From NCBI RefSeq assembly GCF_029076845.1, contig NZ_JARESE010000012.1, positions 1 to 64,000 on the forward strand: 64,000 nt of DNA. The letters run 5' to 3'. The stretch comes from Novosphingobium album (ex Liu et al. 2023). Lineage in GTDB: Bacteria > Pseudomonadota > Alphaproteobacteria > Sphingomonadales > Sphingomonadaceae. Positions within the stretch are counted from its first letter, which is position 1; every line of letters begins with the position of its first letter. Below are positions 7,619 to 16,172 of this stretch, piece after piece. The notes below the pieces were generated by a model. It saw only the letters and a program-made list of their open reading frames with translations, was not told where the DNA came from and ran no database searches. The position numbers and the translations under genes are program-made.

Positions 7619-8791
7619 TCAGTAGGAGCGCGGCATACCGAGATCGTGCTGCGCGACGAAGTTGAGCACCATTTCCTCGGAGATCGGCGCGATGCGGAAC
7701 AGGCGCGCGTCGCGCCACAGCCGTTCGGCATGGTATTCCTTGGAATAGCCCATGCCGCCCATCGTCTGGATCGCGCGGTCGGTGGCTTGGCCCGCGGCAT
7801 GGCCAGCAAGCCACTTGCCCATGTTCGCCTCGCTGCCATAGGGCTGGCCCGCATCATGCAGCGCGGCCGCCTTGTAATTCATCAGCCGCGCGCATTCGGC
7901 CTGGATATGCGATTCCGCCAGTGGGAACTGGATCGCCTGATAACCGCCGATCGGCTGGCCGCCGAAGACCTTGCGCTCCTTGGCATAGTCGATCGCCAGC
8001 CTGGCGGCGAGTTCGGCCGTGCCGACGAGGCCGGCGGTGGTGACGATCCGTTCGGTGTTGAGCACGTCGAGCAGCTGGCGAAAGCCGCCGTGCAGCGTAC
8101 CGACCAGTTCGTGCGGATCGACACGGACATTGTCGAAATAGATGAAGCTCGATGGCAGCGTGCGCGTGCCCAGCTTGTCGATTGCCTGATGGGTCAGCCC
8201 TTCGCGCTCGCGGTCGATGACGAAAAGGCTGAGGCCGTCGGTCTTGCCGCGCGATTGCGCCAGCGTCTTGGTGCGCGCGATCACCAGCAGCTTGTGCGCC
8301 TGGGGCACGGCGGTGATCCACACCTTTTGCCCCGAAAGCCGCCAGCCGTCGCCATCTTCGGCGGCGAAAGTCTGTATCTCCAGCGTATTGCTGCCCGCGT
8401 TGGGCTCGGTCAGGCCCATGGCGAACATCAGCTCGCCCCCGACGAGCTTGGGCAGCATCTCGGCCTTCTGCTCCTCGTTGGCCAGCCGCGCCAGGGTGAC
8501 GCCGCCGAAGATCGGATTGAGCATGAACATCTGGCTCAGCGTCACCCCGCCGCCGCCGGCACAGAGGTTTTCGACGCAGATCGCCAGCTCCAGCATCCCC
8601 AGGCCCGAGCCGCCGTACTGCTGGGGGACGGCCACGCCGCACAGCCCCGCATCGCAGATCGCCTGCCATATCTCGGACGGGAATGCCTTGTCGGCGTCAA
8701 GCGCGCGCCAGTAATCGAGCCCGAACTTCTCGCCGATGCGCCGCGCCGTCTCGGCGAGCATCCGCTGCTCGTCGGTGAGTGCGAAATCCAT
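7619..8791 (-). CDS. Acyl-CoA dehydrogenase
   Basis: A 390-residue FAD-dependent acyl-CoA dehydrogenase with the usual three domains: N-terminal helices, a beta domain around FAMGLTEPNAGSN at about 124-135, and a C-terminal helical domain with GGMGYSKEYHAERLWRDAR. The catalytic glutamate found in most bacterial members as YEGT is replaced here (RIAPISEEM). A Glu at 247 (LNTERIV) matches the alternative base position of isovaleryl- and long-chain-type enzymes. It starts 2 bp after the E2 gene, so it is last in the E1a-E1b-ECH-E2-ACAD operon. ATG 8791 has AAAGGAAAG upstream. Confidence 0.93.
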   Translation of the reverse strand: MDFALTDEQRMLAETARRIGEKFGLDYWRALDADKAFPSEIWQAICDAGLCGVAVPQQYGGSGLGMLELAICVENLCAGGGGVTLSQMFMLNPIFGGVTLARLANEEQKAEMLPKLVGGELMFAMGLTEPNAGSNTLEIQTFAAEDGDGWRLSGQKVWITAVPQAHKLLVIARTKTLAQSRGKTDGLSLFVIDREREGLTHQAIDKLGTRTLPSSFIYFDNVRVDPHELVGTLHGGFRQLLDVLNTERIVTTAGLVGTAELAARLAIDYAKERKVFGGQPIGGYQAIQFPLAESHIQAECARLMNYKAAALHDAGQPYGSEANMGKWLAGHAAGQATDRAIQTMGGMGYSKEYHAERLWRDARLFRIAPISEEMVLNFVAQHDLGMPRSY

Positions 8792-8793
8792 GG

Positions 8794-10002
8794 TCAGCTT
8801 TCCTTTCGGGGCCGGCGCAGCAGCGTGGCCGAAGTTTCGAGTTGCCTGCACACCGCCTGAAGGAAACGGGCCGCCAGCGCGCCGTCGATCACCCGGTGAT
8901 CGCAGGAGAGCGCAAGATGGAGAACCTGCCGCAGCACCGGCCGCCCCTCCGCGTCGGCACGGAAAGTCGGCTGGGCGGCCCCGACGCCCAGGATGCTCGA
9001 CTGGCCAGGATTGATGATCGGCACCAGCCCGGTCGCCCCGAACATGCCGACGTTGGAAACGCTAATCGCGCCGCCTTCAAGGTCTTGCGGCGCCAGCCGT
9101 CCGGCACGCGCGCGCGCGATGACTGCCTCGGCCGCGGCGGCGACCTCGTCCAGCGTCGCATCCCCCAGATCGCGCACCACGGGCGCCACCAGCCCCTTTG
9201 GACCTTCGACCGCCATGCCGACGTCGATCGTCGCCAGTTCGCGCAGGCGCTCGTCCGCCCAGACGCGGTTCATCGACGGGTATCCCCGCAGCGTGCGCGC
9301 CAGGGCGGCGGCGACGAAACTGTTGACCGTCAGCCTGACCCGGCCCTGCTCGCCGTTGAGCTGCTCGCGCAAGGCCAGCAGGTCGGTGATATCGGCATCG
9401 GCAAAGACATAGAAATGCGGGATGTCGCGCTTCGCTTCGGCCAGTCTGCGCGCGGCAACGCGCTGGTAGGGACCAAGCTCGTGGACCGTGTCGTGTACAG
9501 GCGACGGTGCCACGGGCGGCGACGGTGCCACGGGCGGCGACGGTGCAGCCGGCAGCGAGGGCGCGGCCGGCGCACCCGATCCGCCCCTGGCTGCCACGTC
9601 CTCCGCCATGATCCGCCCCCGTGGTCCGCTCCCGGCAACGGTGGCAAGGTCCAGTCCGGCCCTGGCGGCCATGCGCCGGGCCAGGGGCGTGGCGACGATC
9701 CGGGCCGGAATCGGGAGGGCCACGGGCGTCGCCTCGGCCGCGGCTTCCGCTGGCTTGCCGTCCGTCCGCAGGGACAGGACCACGGCGCCGACCGGCAGCA
9801 CATCGCCTTCGGCGGCATGCAGCCGGGCGACGATGCCGTTCACTGGCGCCTCGATCTCGTTCGAGATCTTGTCGGTCTCGACCACGAAGATGACATCACC
9901 CGACGACACGGCATCACCAGGCGCGACTTTCCATTCCGCGAGCACCCCCTCGGTCATCGTCAGGCCCAGCTTGGGCATCACCACGGATTGGAGCGCGGCC
10001 AC
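8794..10002 (-). CDS. 2-oxoacid dehydrogenase E2, dihydrolipoamide acyltransferase
   Basis: A 402-residue E2. The lipoyl domain (1-80) has the lipoylated K45 in ETDKISN. The peripheral-subunit-binding domain lies at about 104-140 (ATPLARRMAARAGLDL...GPRGRI). A Pro/Ala/Ser linker follows, encoded by near-perfect 18-bp repeats at 9501-9554. The C-terminal acyltransferase domain ends with the catalytic DHRVIDG at about 368-374. It carries acyl groups from E1 to CoA in the cytoplasm. E1a and E1b are in the same operon; no E3 is present, so the housekeeping lipoamide dehydrogenase is presumably shared. Confidence 0.94.
   Translation of the reverse strand: MAALQSVVMPKLGLTMTEGVLAEWKVAPGDAVSSGDVIFVVETDKISNEIEAPVNGIVARLHAAEGDVLPVGAVVLSLRTDGKPAEAAAEATPVALPIPARIVATPLARRMAARAGLDLATVAGSGPRGRIMAEDVAARGGSGAPAAPSLPAAPSPPVAPSPPVAPSPVHDTVHELGPYQRVAARRLAEAKRDIPHFYVFADADITDLLALREQLNGEQGRVRLTVNSFVAAALARTLRGYPSMNRVWADERLRELATIDVGMAVEGPKGLVAPVVRDLGDATLDEVAAAAEAVIARARAGRLAPQDLEGGAISVSNVGMFGATGLVPIINPGQSSILGVGAAQPTFRADAEGRPVLRQVLHLALSCDHRVIDGALAARFLQAVCRQLETSATLLRRPRKES
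9501..9554. repeat. 18-bp tandem repeat in the E2 linker
   Basis: Two exact copies (9501-9518, 9519-9536) and a third degenerate one (9537-9554) of an 18-bp unit encode SPPVAP-like hexapeptides of the interdomain linker. In-frame copy-number change would only alter linker length. Confidence 0.85.
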
Positions 10003-10797
10003 TCAGCGCCCCTCGAATTCCGCGGGCCGCTTCTCGAGAAAAGCCTTGCAACCTTCGTGCGCGTCCCGGCTGTCGAGCACGAGCCCGATCATCGCCTGTT
10101 CGTGGCGCAGCGCGGCCGACGGCGGCATCTCGGCACCATCGCGCAACGCGCGCTTGAGCAGGCGCAGCGTCATGGCCGACTTGGCGGCAAGCTTCGCCCC
10201 CATCGCCAGCGCGGCGTCCACCACCTCGCCATCCTCGACCACCGCGTTGACCAGACCGATCCGGTGGGCTTCCTCGGCGCTGATCCGCTCGCCCAGGAAC
10301 ATCAGCTCGCGCGCCTTGCACGGGCTGACCTGGCGCAGCAGCCGCTGCGAGCCGCCCGCGCCGGGAAACAGCCCCAGCGTGATCTCGGGCAGGCCGAGCA
10401 TGGCCGAGCGCGCGACCACGCGCAGATCGGTGCAGAGCAGCAGCTCGGTCCCGCCGCCAAGCGCCCAACCGTTGACCGCGGCCACGGTCGGCTTGTCGAG
10501 CGCTTCGATCAGGGAAAACACCGCATGGATGCGCTCGCCGAATTCGAGATAGTGGGCAAGGCCCTGCCGGCTTTCGAGGTCGGCGATGTCGCCGCCCGCG
10601 ACGAAGGCCTTGCCGGCCCCCGTGAAGACGATGGCCTTCACCGCCGGATCGGCAGCGGCGCGCTTCACCGCGGCTTCGAGCGCGTCGAGCGTCGGCAGGT
10701 CGAGCGCGTTGAGCGTCTTGGGCCGATTGATCGTCAACAGGGCCACGCCGTCCCCGACTTCATGGAGCACGGCCGCATCGGATGAAATTTCGGACAT
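10003..10797 (-). CDS. Enoyl-CoA hydratase/isomerase family protein
   Basis: A 264-residue crotonase-fold enzyme. Both catalytic glutamates of true hydratases are present: E118 in NGWALGGGTEL and E138 in GLPEITLG. The oxyanion-hole region is at about 63-71 (KAFVAGGDI) and GAGGSQRL follows at 146-153. It hydrates an enoyl-CoA made by the neighbouring acyl-CoA dehydrogenase. The stop is directly adjacent to the E2 start, and the start lies 3 bp after the E1b stop, so translation is probably coupled along the operon. Confidence 0.94.
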   Translation of the reverse strand: MSEISSDAAVLHEVGDGVALLTINRPKTLNALDLPTLDALEAAVKRAAADPAVKAIVFTGAGKAFVAGGDIADLESRQGLAHYLEFGERIHAVFSLIEALDKPTVAAVNGWALGGGTELLLCTDLRVVARSAMLGLPEITLGLFPGAGGSQRLLRQVSPCKARELMFLGERISAEEAHRIGLVNAVVEDGEVVDAALAMGAKLAAKSAMTLRLLKRALRDGAEMPPSAALRHEQAMIGLVLDSRDAHEGCKAFLEKRPAEFEGR

Positions 10798-10800
10798 CTC

Positions 10801-11796
10801 TCAAGCCTCTTGTGAAAACTCGCGGCCCATGGCCTTGCGGATCGCGGCGACCACTTGCGCGGCCGATGGCTGGTATGCCGCCTCCAGCCCCTTGGCGAAG
10901 GGCACCGGCATGAAGGGCGCGCCGACCCGGACAATCGGCCCGTCAAGCTCGTCGAACCCGACATCGGCCATGCGCGCGGCGATTTCCGCGCCCACGCCAA
11001 AGGCCTCAACCGCCTCGTGCACGATCACCAGGCGATGGGTTCTGGCAAGCGATGCGAGCACGGTCGCTTCGTCCCAGGGCTGGATCGTGCGCAAGTCGAT
11101 CACTTCGACCGACGTGCCTTCGGCCGCGAGCCCATCGGCAGCCGCGAGCGCGAGATGGACCGCGGCGCCATAGCAGACGACAGTGGCATCGCGCCCGTCG
11201 CGCAGCACCGCCGCCTGTCCCAGCGGCAGCACGGCAAGATCGTCCGGCGCATCCCACTTGCGCGCATAGAGCCCCTTGTGCTCGACGAAGACGACCGGAT
11301 CGGGATCGGCGATGGCGCCGCGCAGCAGGCCATAGGCGCTCGCCGCATCGGACGGGCAGACGACCTTGAGGCCCGGAACATGCGCGAACCAGGCCTCAAG
11401 GCATTGCGAATGCTGCGGCCCGGCGCTGAGACCGCCGCCGTGCGGCGTGCGCAGGACGATCGGCAGCGAGCACTGCCCCCCGAACATGAAACGCGCCTTG
11501 GCCGCCTGATTGACCATGGCATCCATCGTCAACGTCGCGAAGTCCATGAACATGATCTCGAACACGGGCTTGAGCCCGCCCATCGCCGCGCCGACCGCGG
11601 CACCGGCGATCGTCGCTTCCGAAATGGGCGTATCGATGACCCGCCCGGCCCCGAACCTGTCGAGGAGGCCTCGGGTGACGCCGAAGGAGCCGCCGGCCCC
11701 GGCAATGTCCTCGCCCATGACGATAACGTCGCCATCTTCGGCCATGGCGTCGGCCAGGGCGCGGTTCAGCGCGGCACCGTAGCGCAGGTCGGCCAT
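10801..11796 (-). CDS. 2-oxoacid dehydrogenase E1, beta subunit
   Basis: A 331-residue transketolase-like E1 beta subunit (pyrimidine-binding and C-terminal domains; GEDIAGAGGSFGVTRG near 30-45, HGGGLSAGPQHSQCLEAWFAHVPGLKVV around 120-145). It pairs with E1a to decarboxylate a 2-oxo acid on thiamine diphosphate. ATG 11796 overlaps the TGA of E1a by one base (TGATG); a GTG six bases upstream is the alternative. The closest families are branched-chain, pyruvate and acetoin dehydrogenases. Which substrate is used cannot be read from sequence alone. Confidence 0.93.
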   Translation of the reverse strand: MADLRYGAALNRALADAMAEDGDVIVMGEDIAGAGGSFGVTRGLLDRFGAGRVIDTPISEATIAGAAVGAAMGGLKPVFEIMFMDFATLTMDAMVNQAAKARFMFGGQCSLPIVLRTPHGGGLSAGPQHSQCLEAWFAHVPGLKVVCPSDAASAYGLLRGAIADPDPVVFVEHKGLYARKWDAPDDLAVLPLGQAAVLRDGRDATVVCYGAAVHLALAAADGLAAEGTSVEVIDLRTIQPWDEATVLASLARTHRLVIVHEAVEAFGVGAEIAARMADVGFDELDGPIVRVGAPFMPVPFAKGLEAAYQPSAAQVVAAIRKAMGREFSQEA

Positions 11797-12782
11797 CAGC
11801 ACGCTTCTCCAAGGACAAGGGGCGTATAGACATCGGCGCGGGCCGCCGCGAAGCTGGCCGGGCCGCTGGCGCGGGCCTTGGTCACGGCCGCGTCGATGCG
11901 CGCGCGAACTTCGTCGGCGATGGCGGCAAGCTCGCTTTCGGCGATCCCCTGGGCCCGCAACCGCGCCTCGGCGATCGCGATCGGATCGCGCGCGTCACCC
12001 TCGTCGGCCGTGCGATACTTCTGGGCATCGCCTTCGAAATGGCCGCGCACGCGGGTGGTGCGGCATTCGAGGAGGACCGGCCCGGTTCCGCCACGCACCA
12101 GCGCCACCGCCTTTTCCGCCGCTTCGGCGACGGCTACCACGTCGTTGCCGTCCACGCCGACGCAAGGCACGCCGTAGGCGGCACTCCACGCTTCGAGGTC
12201 GAAGGCGATCTGGCGGGCGGAAGGCGAGAACTCGCTCCAGCCATTGGCCTCGCAGACGAACAGGACCGGCAGCTTCCACAGCGCGGCCATGTTGAAGCTT
12301 TCGTGCAGCACACCTTCGGCCAGCGCGCCGTCGCCGAAGAACGAGACCGCGATGTGCCCGGTCCCGCGGTTGCGGTGGGCGAGCGCCGAGCCAAGCGCGA
12401 TCGGCACGCCGGCACCGACGATCCCGTTCGCACCGAGCATTCCGACGCGCATGTCGGCCACATGCATCGACCCTCCCCGGCCGCCGCACACCCCATCGGC
12501 GCGCGCGAGAAGTTCGGCGAAGAAGCCGTCAAGCGGGATACCCTTGGCCAGGGCATGGCCATGGCCGCGATGCGTGGAGGCGATCGTGTCCTGCGTCCCG
12601 AGCACGCTCATCACCCCGACCGACACGGCTTCCTGCCCGATGCCGAGATGGATGAAGCCGGGCACCTCGCCATCGGCGAAAAGCTGGCCGAGCCGCTCCT
12701 CGCATTGCCGGATCAGCTGTAGCGCTTCGTAGAAGGGCAGCAGGCCGCCGTGGTTGGATGTCGGCTTCTGGGCTTTCGCCAC
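11796..12782 (-). CDS. 2-oxoacid dehydrogenase E1, alpha subunit
   Basis: A 328-residue thiamine-diphosphate-binding subunit. The motif is GDGALAEG...EANGW, with the substrate-channel region GGRGGSMHVAD upstream, typical of acetoin/pyruvate-type E1 alpha. The start is taken as GTG 12782 because GGGAGAG lies 5-6 bases upstream; the frame extends to 12836 but without a ribosome site. It is the first gene of the minus-strand operon E1a-E1b-ECH-E2-ACAD and is divergent from the acyl-CoA ligase, with a palindromic operator between them. Confidence 0.92.
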   Translation of the reverse strand: MAKAQKPTSNHGGLLPFYEALQLIRQCEERLGQLFADGEVPGFIHLGIGQEAVSVGVMSVLGTQDTIASTHRGHGHALAKGIPLDGFFAELLARADGVCGGRGGSMHVADMRVGMLGANGIVGAGVPIALGSALAHRNRGTGHIAVSFFGDGALAEGVLHESFNMAALWKLPVLFVCEANGWSEFSPSARQIAFDLEAWSAAYGVPCVGVDGNDVVAVAEAAEKAVALVRGGTGPVLLECRTTRVRGHFEGDAQKYRTADEGDARDPIAIAEARLRAQGIAESELAAIADEVRARIDAAVTKARASGPASFAAARADVYTPLVLGEAC

Positions 12783-12823
12783 GATTCTCTCCCGGATTGC
12801 AAGACAGCGTGTATTATAATATG

Positions 12824-12847
12824 AATTATGAGTCACTAGTCATAATT
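12824..12847. promoter_or_regulatory. Inverted-repeat operator between E1a and acyl-CoA ligase
   Basis: AATTATGA at 12824-12831 and its exact complement TCATAATT at 12840-12847 flank an 8-bp centre. The site ends 10 bp before the ligase ATG and lies 41 bp upstream of the E1a GTG, so one protein could control both directions. The TetR gene just downstream of the ligase (14415) is the natural candidate. AGAC-AGCGT-GTAT at 12802-12814 is a weak version of the island-wide motif. Confidence 0.55.
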
Positions 12848-12857
12848 TGGGTGAGCG

Positions 12858-14384
12858 ATGTCCAACCTCTCGCGCTTCGTTCGCCGTCATGCGCTGGCCG
12901 CGCCTGAGCGGCGCGCGCTTTCCTATGACGGCGGCGATATCGCCTACGGCACGCTGTGGAGCCGGCTGACGCGCGTTTCCGGCCTGCTCGACGCGCAGGG
13001 CATCGCGCCGGGCGACCGCGTGGCGCTGTTGATGAAGAACAGCGCCGCCTTCCTCGAAATCGCGCTCGCCGTAAGCCATGTCGGCGCCGTGCTGGTGCCG
13101 ATCAACTTCCGCCTCTCGCCCGCCGAGGTCGATTTCATCCTTGCGGACAGCGGCGCCAGGTTGCTGTTTTGCGACGAGGAATTCGCGACCTGGGAGCCGG
13201 CCGTCCCTCTCGCTATCCGTGTGCCCGCCGAGGCTCGGACAGACGCCTCGCGACTGCCCGGAGGCGCACCGCGCGAGGCCATGACGCCGCGCGGTTATGA
13301 CGACCTGTTCCGCATCATGTACACCTCGGGCACCACCGCCCACCCCAAGGGCGTGCTCCACACCTATCGCAACCTGCACGCCAAGACCGCCGACCATATC
13401 GTCGAGCTGGGCCTCTCGCGCGAAACGCGCTTGCTGGTGGCGGGGCCGCTCTATCATGTCGGCGCTTTCGACCTGCCGGGGATCGCCGTGCTGGGGACCG
13501 GCGGCACGCTTTGCATCCAGCGCGATTTCGATGCCGGCGCGGCGCTGGACCTGATCGAGCGGGAGCGGCTGGGCGGCGCCTGGCTTGCTCCGGTAATGGG
13601 CGCGGAACTCCTTGCCGAACAGGCCGCCCACCCCCGCGACACGTCCAGCATCGCCTGGGTGATCGGCGGCGGCGAGCGTACGCCGGAGCGCCGCATCCGC
13701 GAATTCGCCAGCGCATTCCCTCGCGGCCGCTACATCGACGCCTATGGCCTGACCGAGACGTGCGGCGGCGATACGATGATGGAAGCGGGCCGGGAGATCG
13801 ACAAGATCGGCTCGGTCGGTCGCGCGCTCAGCCAGGTGGACATCGAAATCCGCGACGACGATGGAAACGCCCTGCCCTCTGGCGAAGAGGGCGAAGTGTG
13901 CATCCGCGGGGAAAAGGTGACGCGAGGCTACTGGAACGCGCCGGGAAAGAACGCAGCCAGCTTCTTCGGCACCTGGCTGCGCACCGGCGACGTCGGCTAT
14001 CTCGACGCCGACGGGTTTCTTTTCCTGACCGACCGCAAGAAGGACCTGATCATCTCGGGCGGCGAGAACATCGCCTCGTCCGAGGTCGAGCGCGCGATCC
14101 AGGAGCATGACGCCGTACTCGACGCGGCGGTAGTCGGCATGGCCAACGAACGGTGGGGCGAACGCCCCGTGGCCTTCGTCGTCATCAGGGCCGGTGCCGA
14201 AACGCCCGGCGAGGACGAATTGCGCCAGCATTGCCGTGACAGGCTGGCGGGTTTCAAGGTACCCGACCGGGTGATCTTCACCGACGCGCTGCCACGCAGC
14301 GCGTCGGGCAAGGTGCTCAAGCGCGAGTTGCGCGAAGAACTGACGGCCGGAAACCGATGGGGACCGGAAACTGATGGGGAATAG
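12858..14384 (+). CDS. AMP-dependent acyl-CoA synthetase/ligase
   Basis: A 508-residue ANL-superfamily ligase that activates a carboxylic acid with ATP and CoA. The P-loop A3 motif YTSGTTAHPKGVLHTY is near residue 155, A5 DAYGLTETCGG near 295, A7 TGDVGYLDADGFLFLTDR near 375-393, A8 KDLIISGGENIASSEVE near 395-411, and the A10 lysine in SASGKVLKRE near the end. Length is normal for a medium-chain or aromatic acid CoA ligase. It probably activates the acid released by the lactone/ester hydrolase of the island. A TetR gene follows after 30 bp. Confidence 0.93.
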   Translation: MSNLSRFVRRHALAAPERRALSYDGGDIAYGTLWSRLTRVSGLLDAQGIAPGDRVALLMKNSAAFLEIALAVSHVGAVLVPINFRLSPAEVDFILADSGARLLFCDEEFATWEPAVPLAIRVPAEARTDASRLPGGAPREAMTPRGYDDLFRIMYTSGTTAHPKGVLHTYRNLHAKTADHIVELGLSRETRLLVAGPLYHVGAFDLPGIAVLGTGGTLCIQRDFDAGAALDLIERERLGGAWLAPVMGAELLAEQAAHPRDTSSIAWVIGGGERTPERRIREFASAFPRGRYIDAYGLTETCGGDTMMEAGREIDKIGSVGRALSQVDIEIRDDDGNALPSGEEGEVCIRGEKVTRGYWNAPGKNAASFFGTWLRTGDVGYLDADGFLFLTDRKKDLIISGGENIASSEVERAIQEHDAVLDAAVVGMANERWGERPVAFVVIRAGAETPGEDELRQHCRDRLAGFKVPDRVIFTDALPRSASGKVLKRELREELTAGNRWGPETDGE

Positions 14385-14414
14385 ACACTGAACGCCCTGC
14401 CCCCCGCGCGGAAG

Positions 14415-14993
14415 ATGACGCGCGCCGAACGCAACGAGGACGTGAAGCGGCGGCTGTTCGACGCAGCGCGGCATATCGTCGGCGAACTGGGCTATGCCGA
14501 AGCCTCGGTGGCGCGGATCACCGAAATGGCCGGCGTGGCGCAGGGCACGTTCTATAACCACTATGCCAGTCGCCAGGCGCTGCTTGACACCCTGCTGCCG
14601 ACCATCGGCCGGGAGATGGCGCATTTCATCCAGGAGCGGACCGAGACGATACGACCGGAAGCCGAACGCGAAACGGCCCGTTTCCACGCCTTCTTCGATT
14701 ATCTGGCCCAGAATGCGGGATTCCTGCGCATCCTCAACGAGGCGGAGTTCGCCGCGCCCCAGGCTTACCGCCGGCACATGGAGAACATGGCCACCCCGTT
14801 CCAGCGCATCCTGGGCCGCGCCCGCGATCGCGGCGAAGTGCGGGACTATGCCGACCCCGAGCTGGAAGTGATCGTGCACATCCTGATGGGTGCGCGCAGC
14901 TACCTCAGCCAGCATTACGGTCCCGGTCCGGTCGACGAGCGCGTGTTCAGCGCTTACGCCCGCTTGCTGCGCGGTGGCCTGTTCGCACCTTGA
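14415..14993 (+). CDS. TetR-family regulator of the CoA-ligase unit
   Basis: A 192-residue TetR protein with the helix-turn-helix at about residues 12-57 (RLFDAARHIVGELGYAEASVARITEMAGVAQGTFYNHYASR) and an acyl-CoA-regulator-like C-terminal domain. It follows the ligase by 30 bp on the same strand. By position it most likely binds the AATTATGA-N8-TCATAATT site and senses the CoA thioester; both are inference. Confidence 0.9.
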   Translation: MTRAERNEDVKRRLFDAARHIVGELGYAEASVARITEMAGVAQGTFYNHYASRQALLDTLLPTIGREMAHFIQERTETIRPEAERETARFHAFFDYLAQNAGFLRILNEAEFAAPQAYRRHMENMATPFQRILGRARDRGEVRDYADPELEVIVHILMGARSYLSQHYGPGPVDERVFSAYARLLRGGLFAP

Positions 14994-15054
14994 CCAGCCG
15001 GGTCAACCGGCCGGGCGCGAAACAGGCGCATCAGCTGCCGGACGACGGGATCGG

Positions 15055-15996
15055 TCATGTCCGCGCGGCGATGAAACGGCCGATGCGGTCGATGGTTCGC
15101 CCCGCCGCGCCCGGCAGGAAGGCGTCGAGCGTGAGGAAGCCGTGGATCATGCCCGGGACGCGCTCCACCTCGACGTCGACGCCGCTGCCACGCAAACGCT
15201 CGGCATAGGCCTCGCCTTGCTCGGTCAGGATGTCGTGCTCCGCGGTGACGACAAGGGTAGGCGGCAGGCCAGCCAGGTCCGCGGCGCGGATCGGCGCGAA
15301 ATCGGGATGCTCGCGCGCGGCCGCATCAGGCAGGTACATATCGATGAACCACGCGACGTCCTCTGCCGCCATGAACGGCGGATCGAACCGCCGCAGCGAT
15401 TCTGCCTCGGGCGTGTCGGTGCAGGGATAGGTCAGGATGTTTCCGGCGATGCGCGCCGTGCCGGCCGCGTGCAGCCTGCGGGTGACGACCGTGGCGAGAT
15501 TGCCGCCGGCACTGTCGCCACCCAGCCAGAGCGGCACCGCGTCGCCCACCAGATCGCCCAGCCGCGCCGCGATCCACAGCACCGCTGCCTCGACATCCTC
15601 GACCGCGACCGGAAACGTGTGCCCGGGCGCCAGCCGGTACTCGATCGAAGCCACGGCACAGCCGGTTTTGGCTGCCAGCAGCCGCGAGAAATTGTCGAGT
15701 TCCTCTATGGAGCCAAGCGCGAAGCCCCCGCCGTGGGCCCAGGCGATCAGCGCCGCCGGCCGCACGACCGGACGATAGAGCCGCACCGCGATTTCGCCAC
15801 CAGCCACGGGCACGCCATGATCCTCGACGCGGTCCATCGCCGGCTCGCGCGTGGGCGCGCAGGCCGCCTGCATTCCCGCGCGGGTCTGCTCGATCGGGAA
15901 GGCCGAGAGCGGGGCCGCTGAAAAGGCCTGGGCGACCGCCGCCGCCACCGGATCGAGTGGTCCTTCGGGGCGATATTCCCTGACTTTGGAACCCAT
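15055..15996 (-). CDS. HSL-type alpha/beta hydrolase (esterase/lactonase)
   Basis: A 313-residue cytoplasmic carboxylic-ester hydrolase of the hormone-sensitive-lipase group. The oxyanion HGGGFALG is near residue 90, the nucleophile elbow GDSAGGN near 160, the acid in EHDIL near 255, and the catalytic His in GMIHGF near 284. ATG 15996 is preceded by a strong GGGAAGGGAG. It is divergent from the Baeyer-Villiger monooxygenase with an RGAC-N5-GTCY site between, so it is a good candidate to open the lactone that enzyme makes. Confidence 0.92.
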   Translation of the reverse strand: MGSKVREYRPEGPLDPVAAAVAQAFSAAPLSAFPIEQTRAGMQAACAPTREPAMDRVEDHGVPVAGGEIAVRLYRPVVRPAALIAWAHGGGFALGSIEELDNFSRLLAAKTGCAVASIEYRLAPGHTFPVAVEDVEAAVLWIAARLGDLVGDAVPLWLGGDSAGGNLATVVTRRLHAAGTARIAGNILTYPCTDTPEAESLRRFDPPFMAAEDVAWFIDMYLPDAAAREHPDFAPIRAADLAGLPPTLVVTAEHDILTEQGEAYAERLRGSGVDVEVERVPGMIHGFLTLDAFLPGAAGRTIDRIGRFIAART

Positions 15997-16060
15997 GCGC
16001 CTTGCTCCCTTCCCTGTGGCGGATCGACGTCCACTTCCGTCAGCCCGGCTTAAACATAAA

Positions 16061-16073
16061 AGACACAATGTCC
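16061..16073. promoter_or_regulatory. RGAC-N5-GTCY operator-like site, hydrolase/BVMO promoter
   Basis: AGAC-ACAAT-GTCC in the 176-bp divergent gap between the HSL hydrolase (start 15996) and the flavin monooxygenase (start 16173). It matches the consensus at all eight defined positions. Confidence 0.5.
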
Positions 16074-16172
16074 ATATTTTGGTGGACTGCGCACAAATTT
16101 TATCTAGTGTGCCGCCCAACAGAGCTACCGAAACGTGGCCGGCGCGCCGGCGCGCAGTTCAAAGGATGCAGG

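Noticed and set aside
12840..14915. A 691-codon minus-strand frame over the acyl-CoA ligase and TetR genes
   Set aside because: High-GC antisense frame; the ligase on the plus strand has all ANL motifs and the reverse translation has none.
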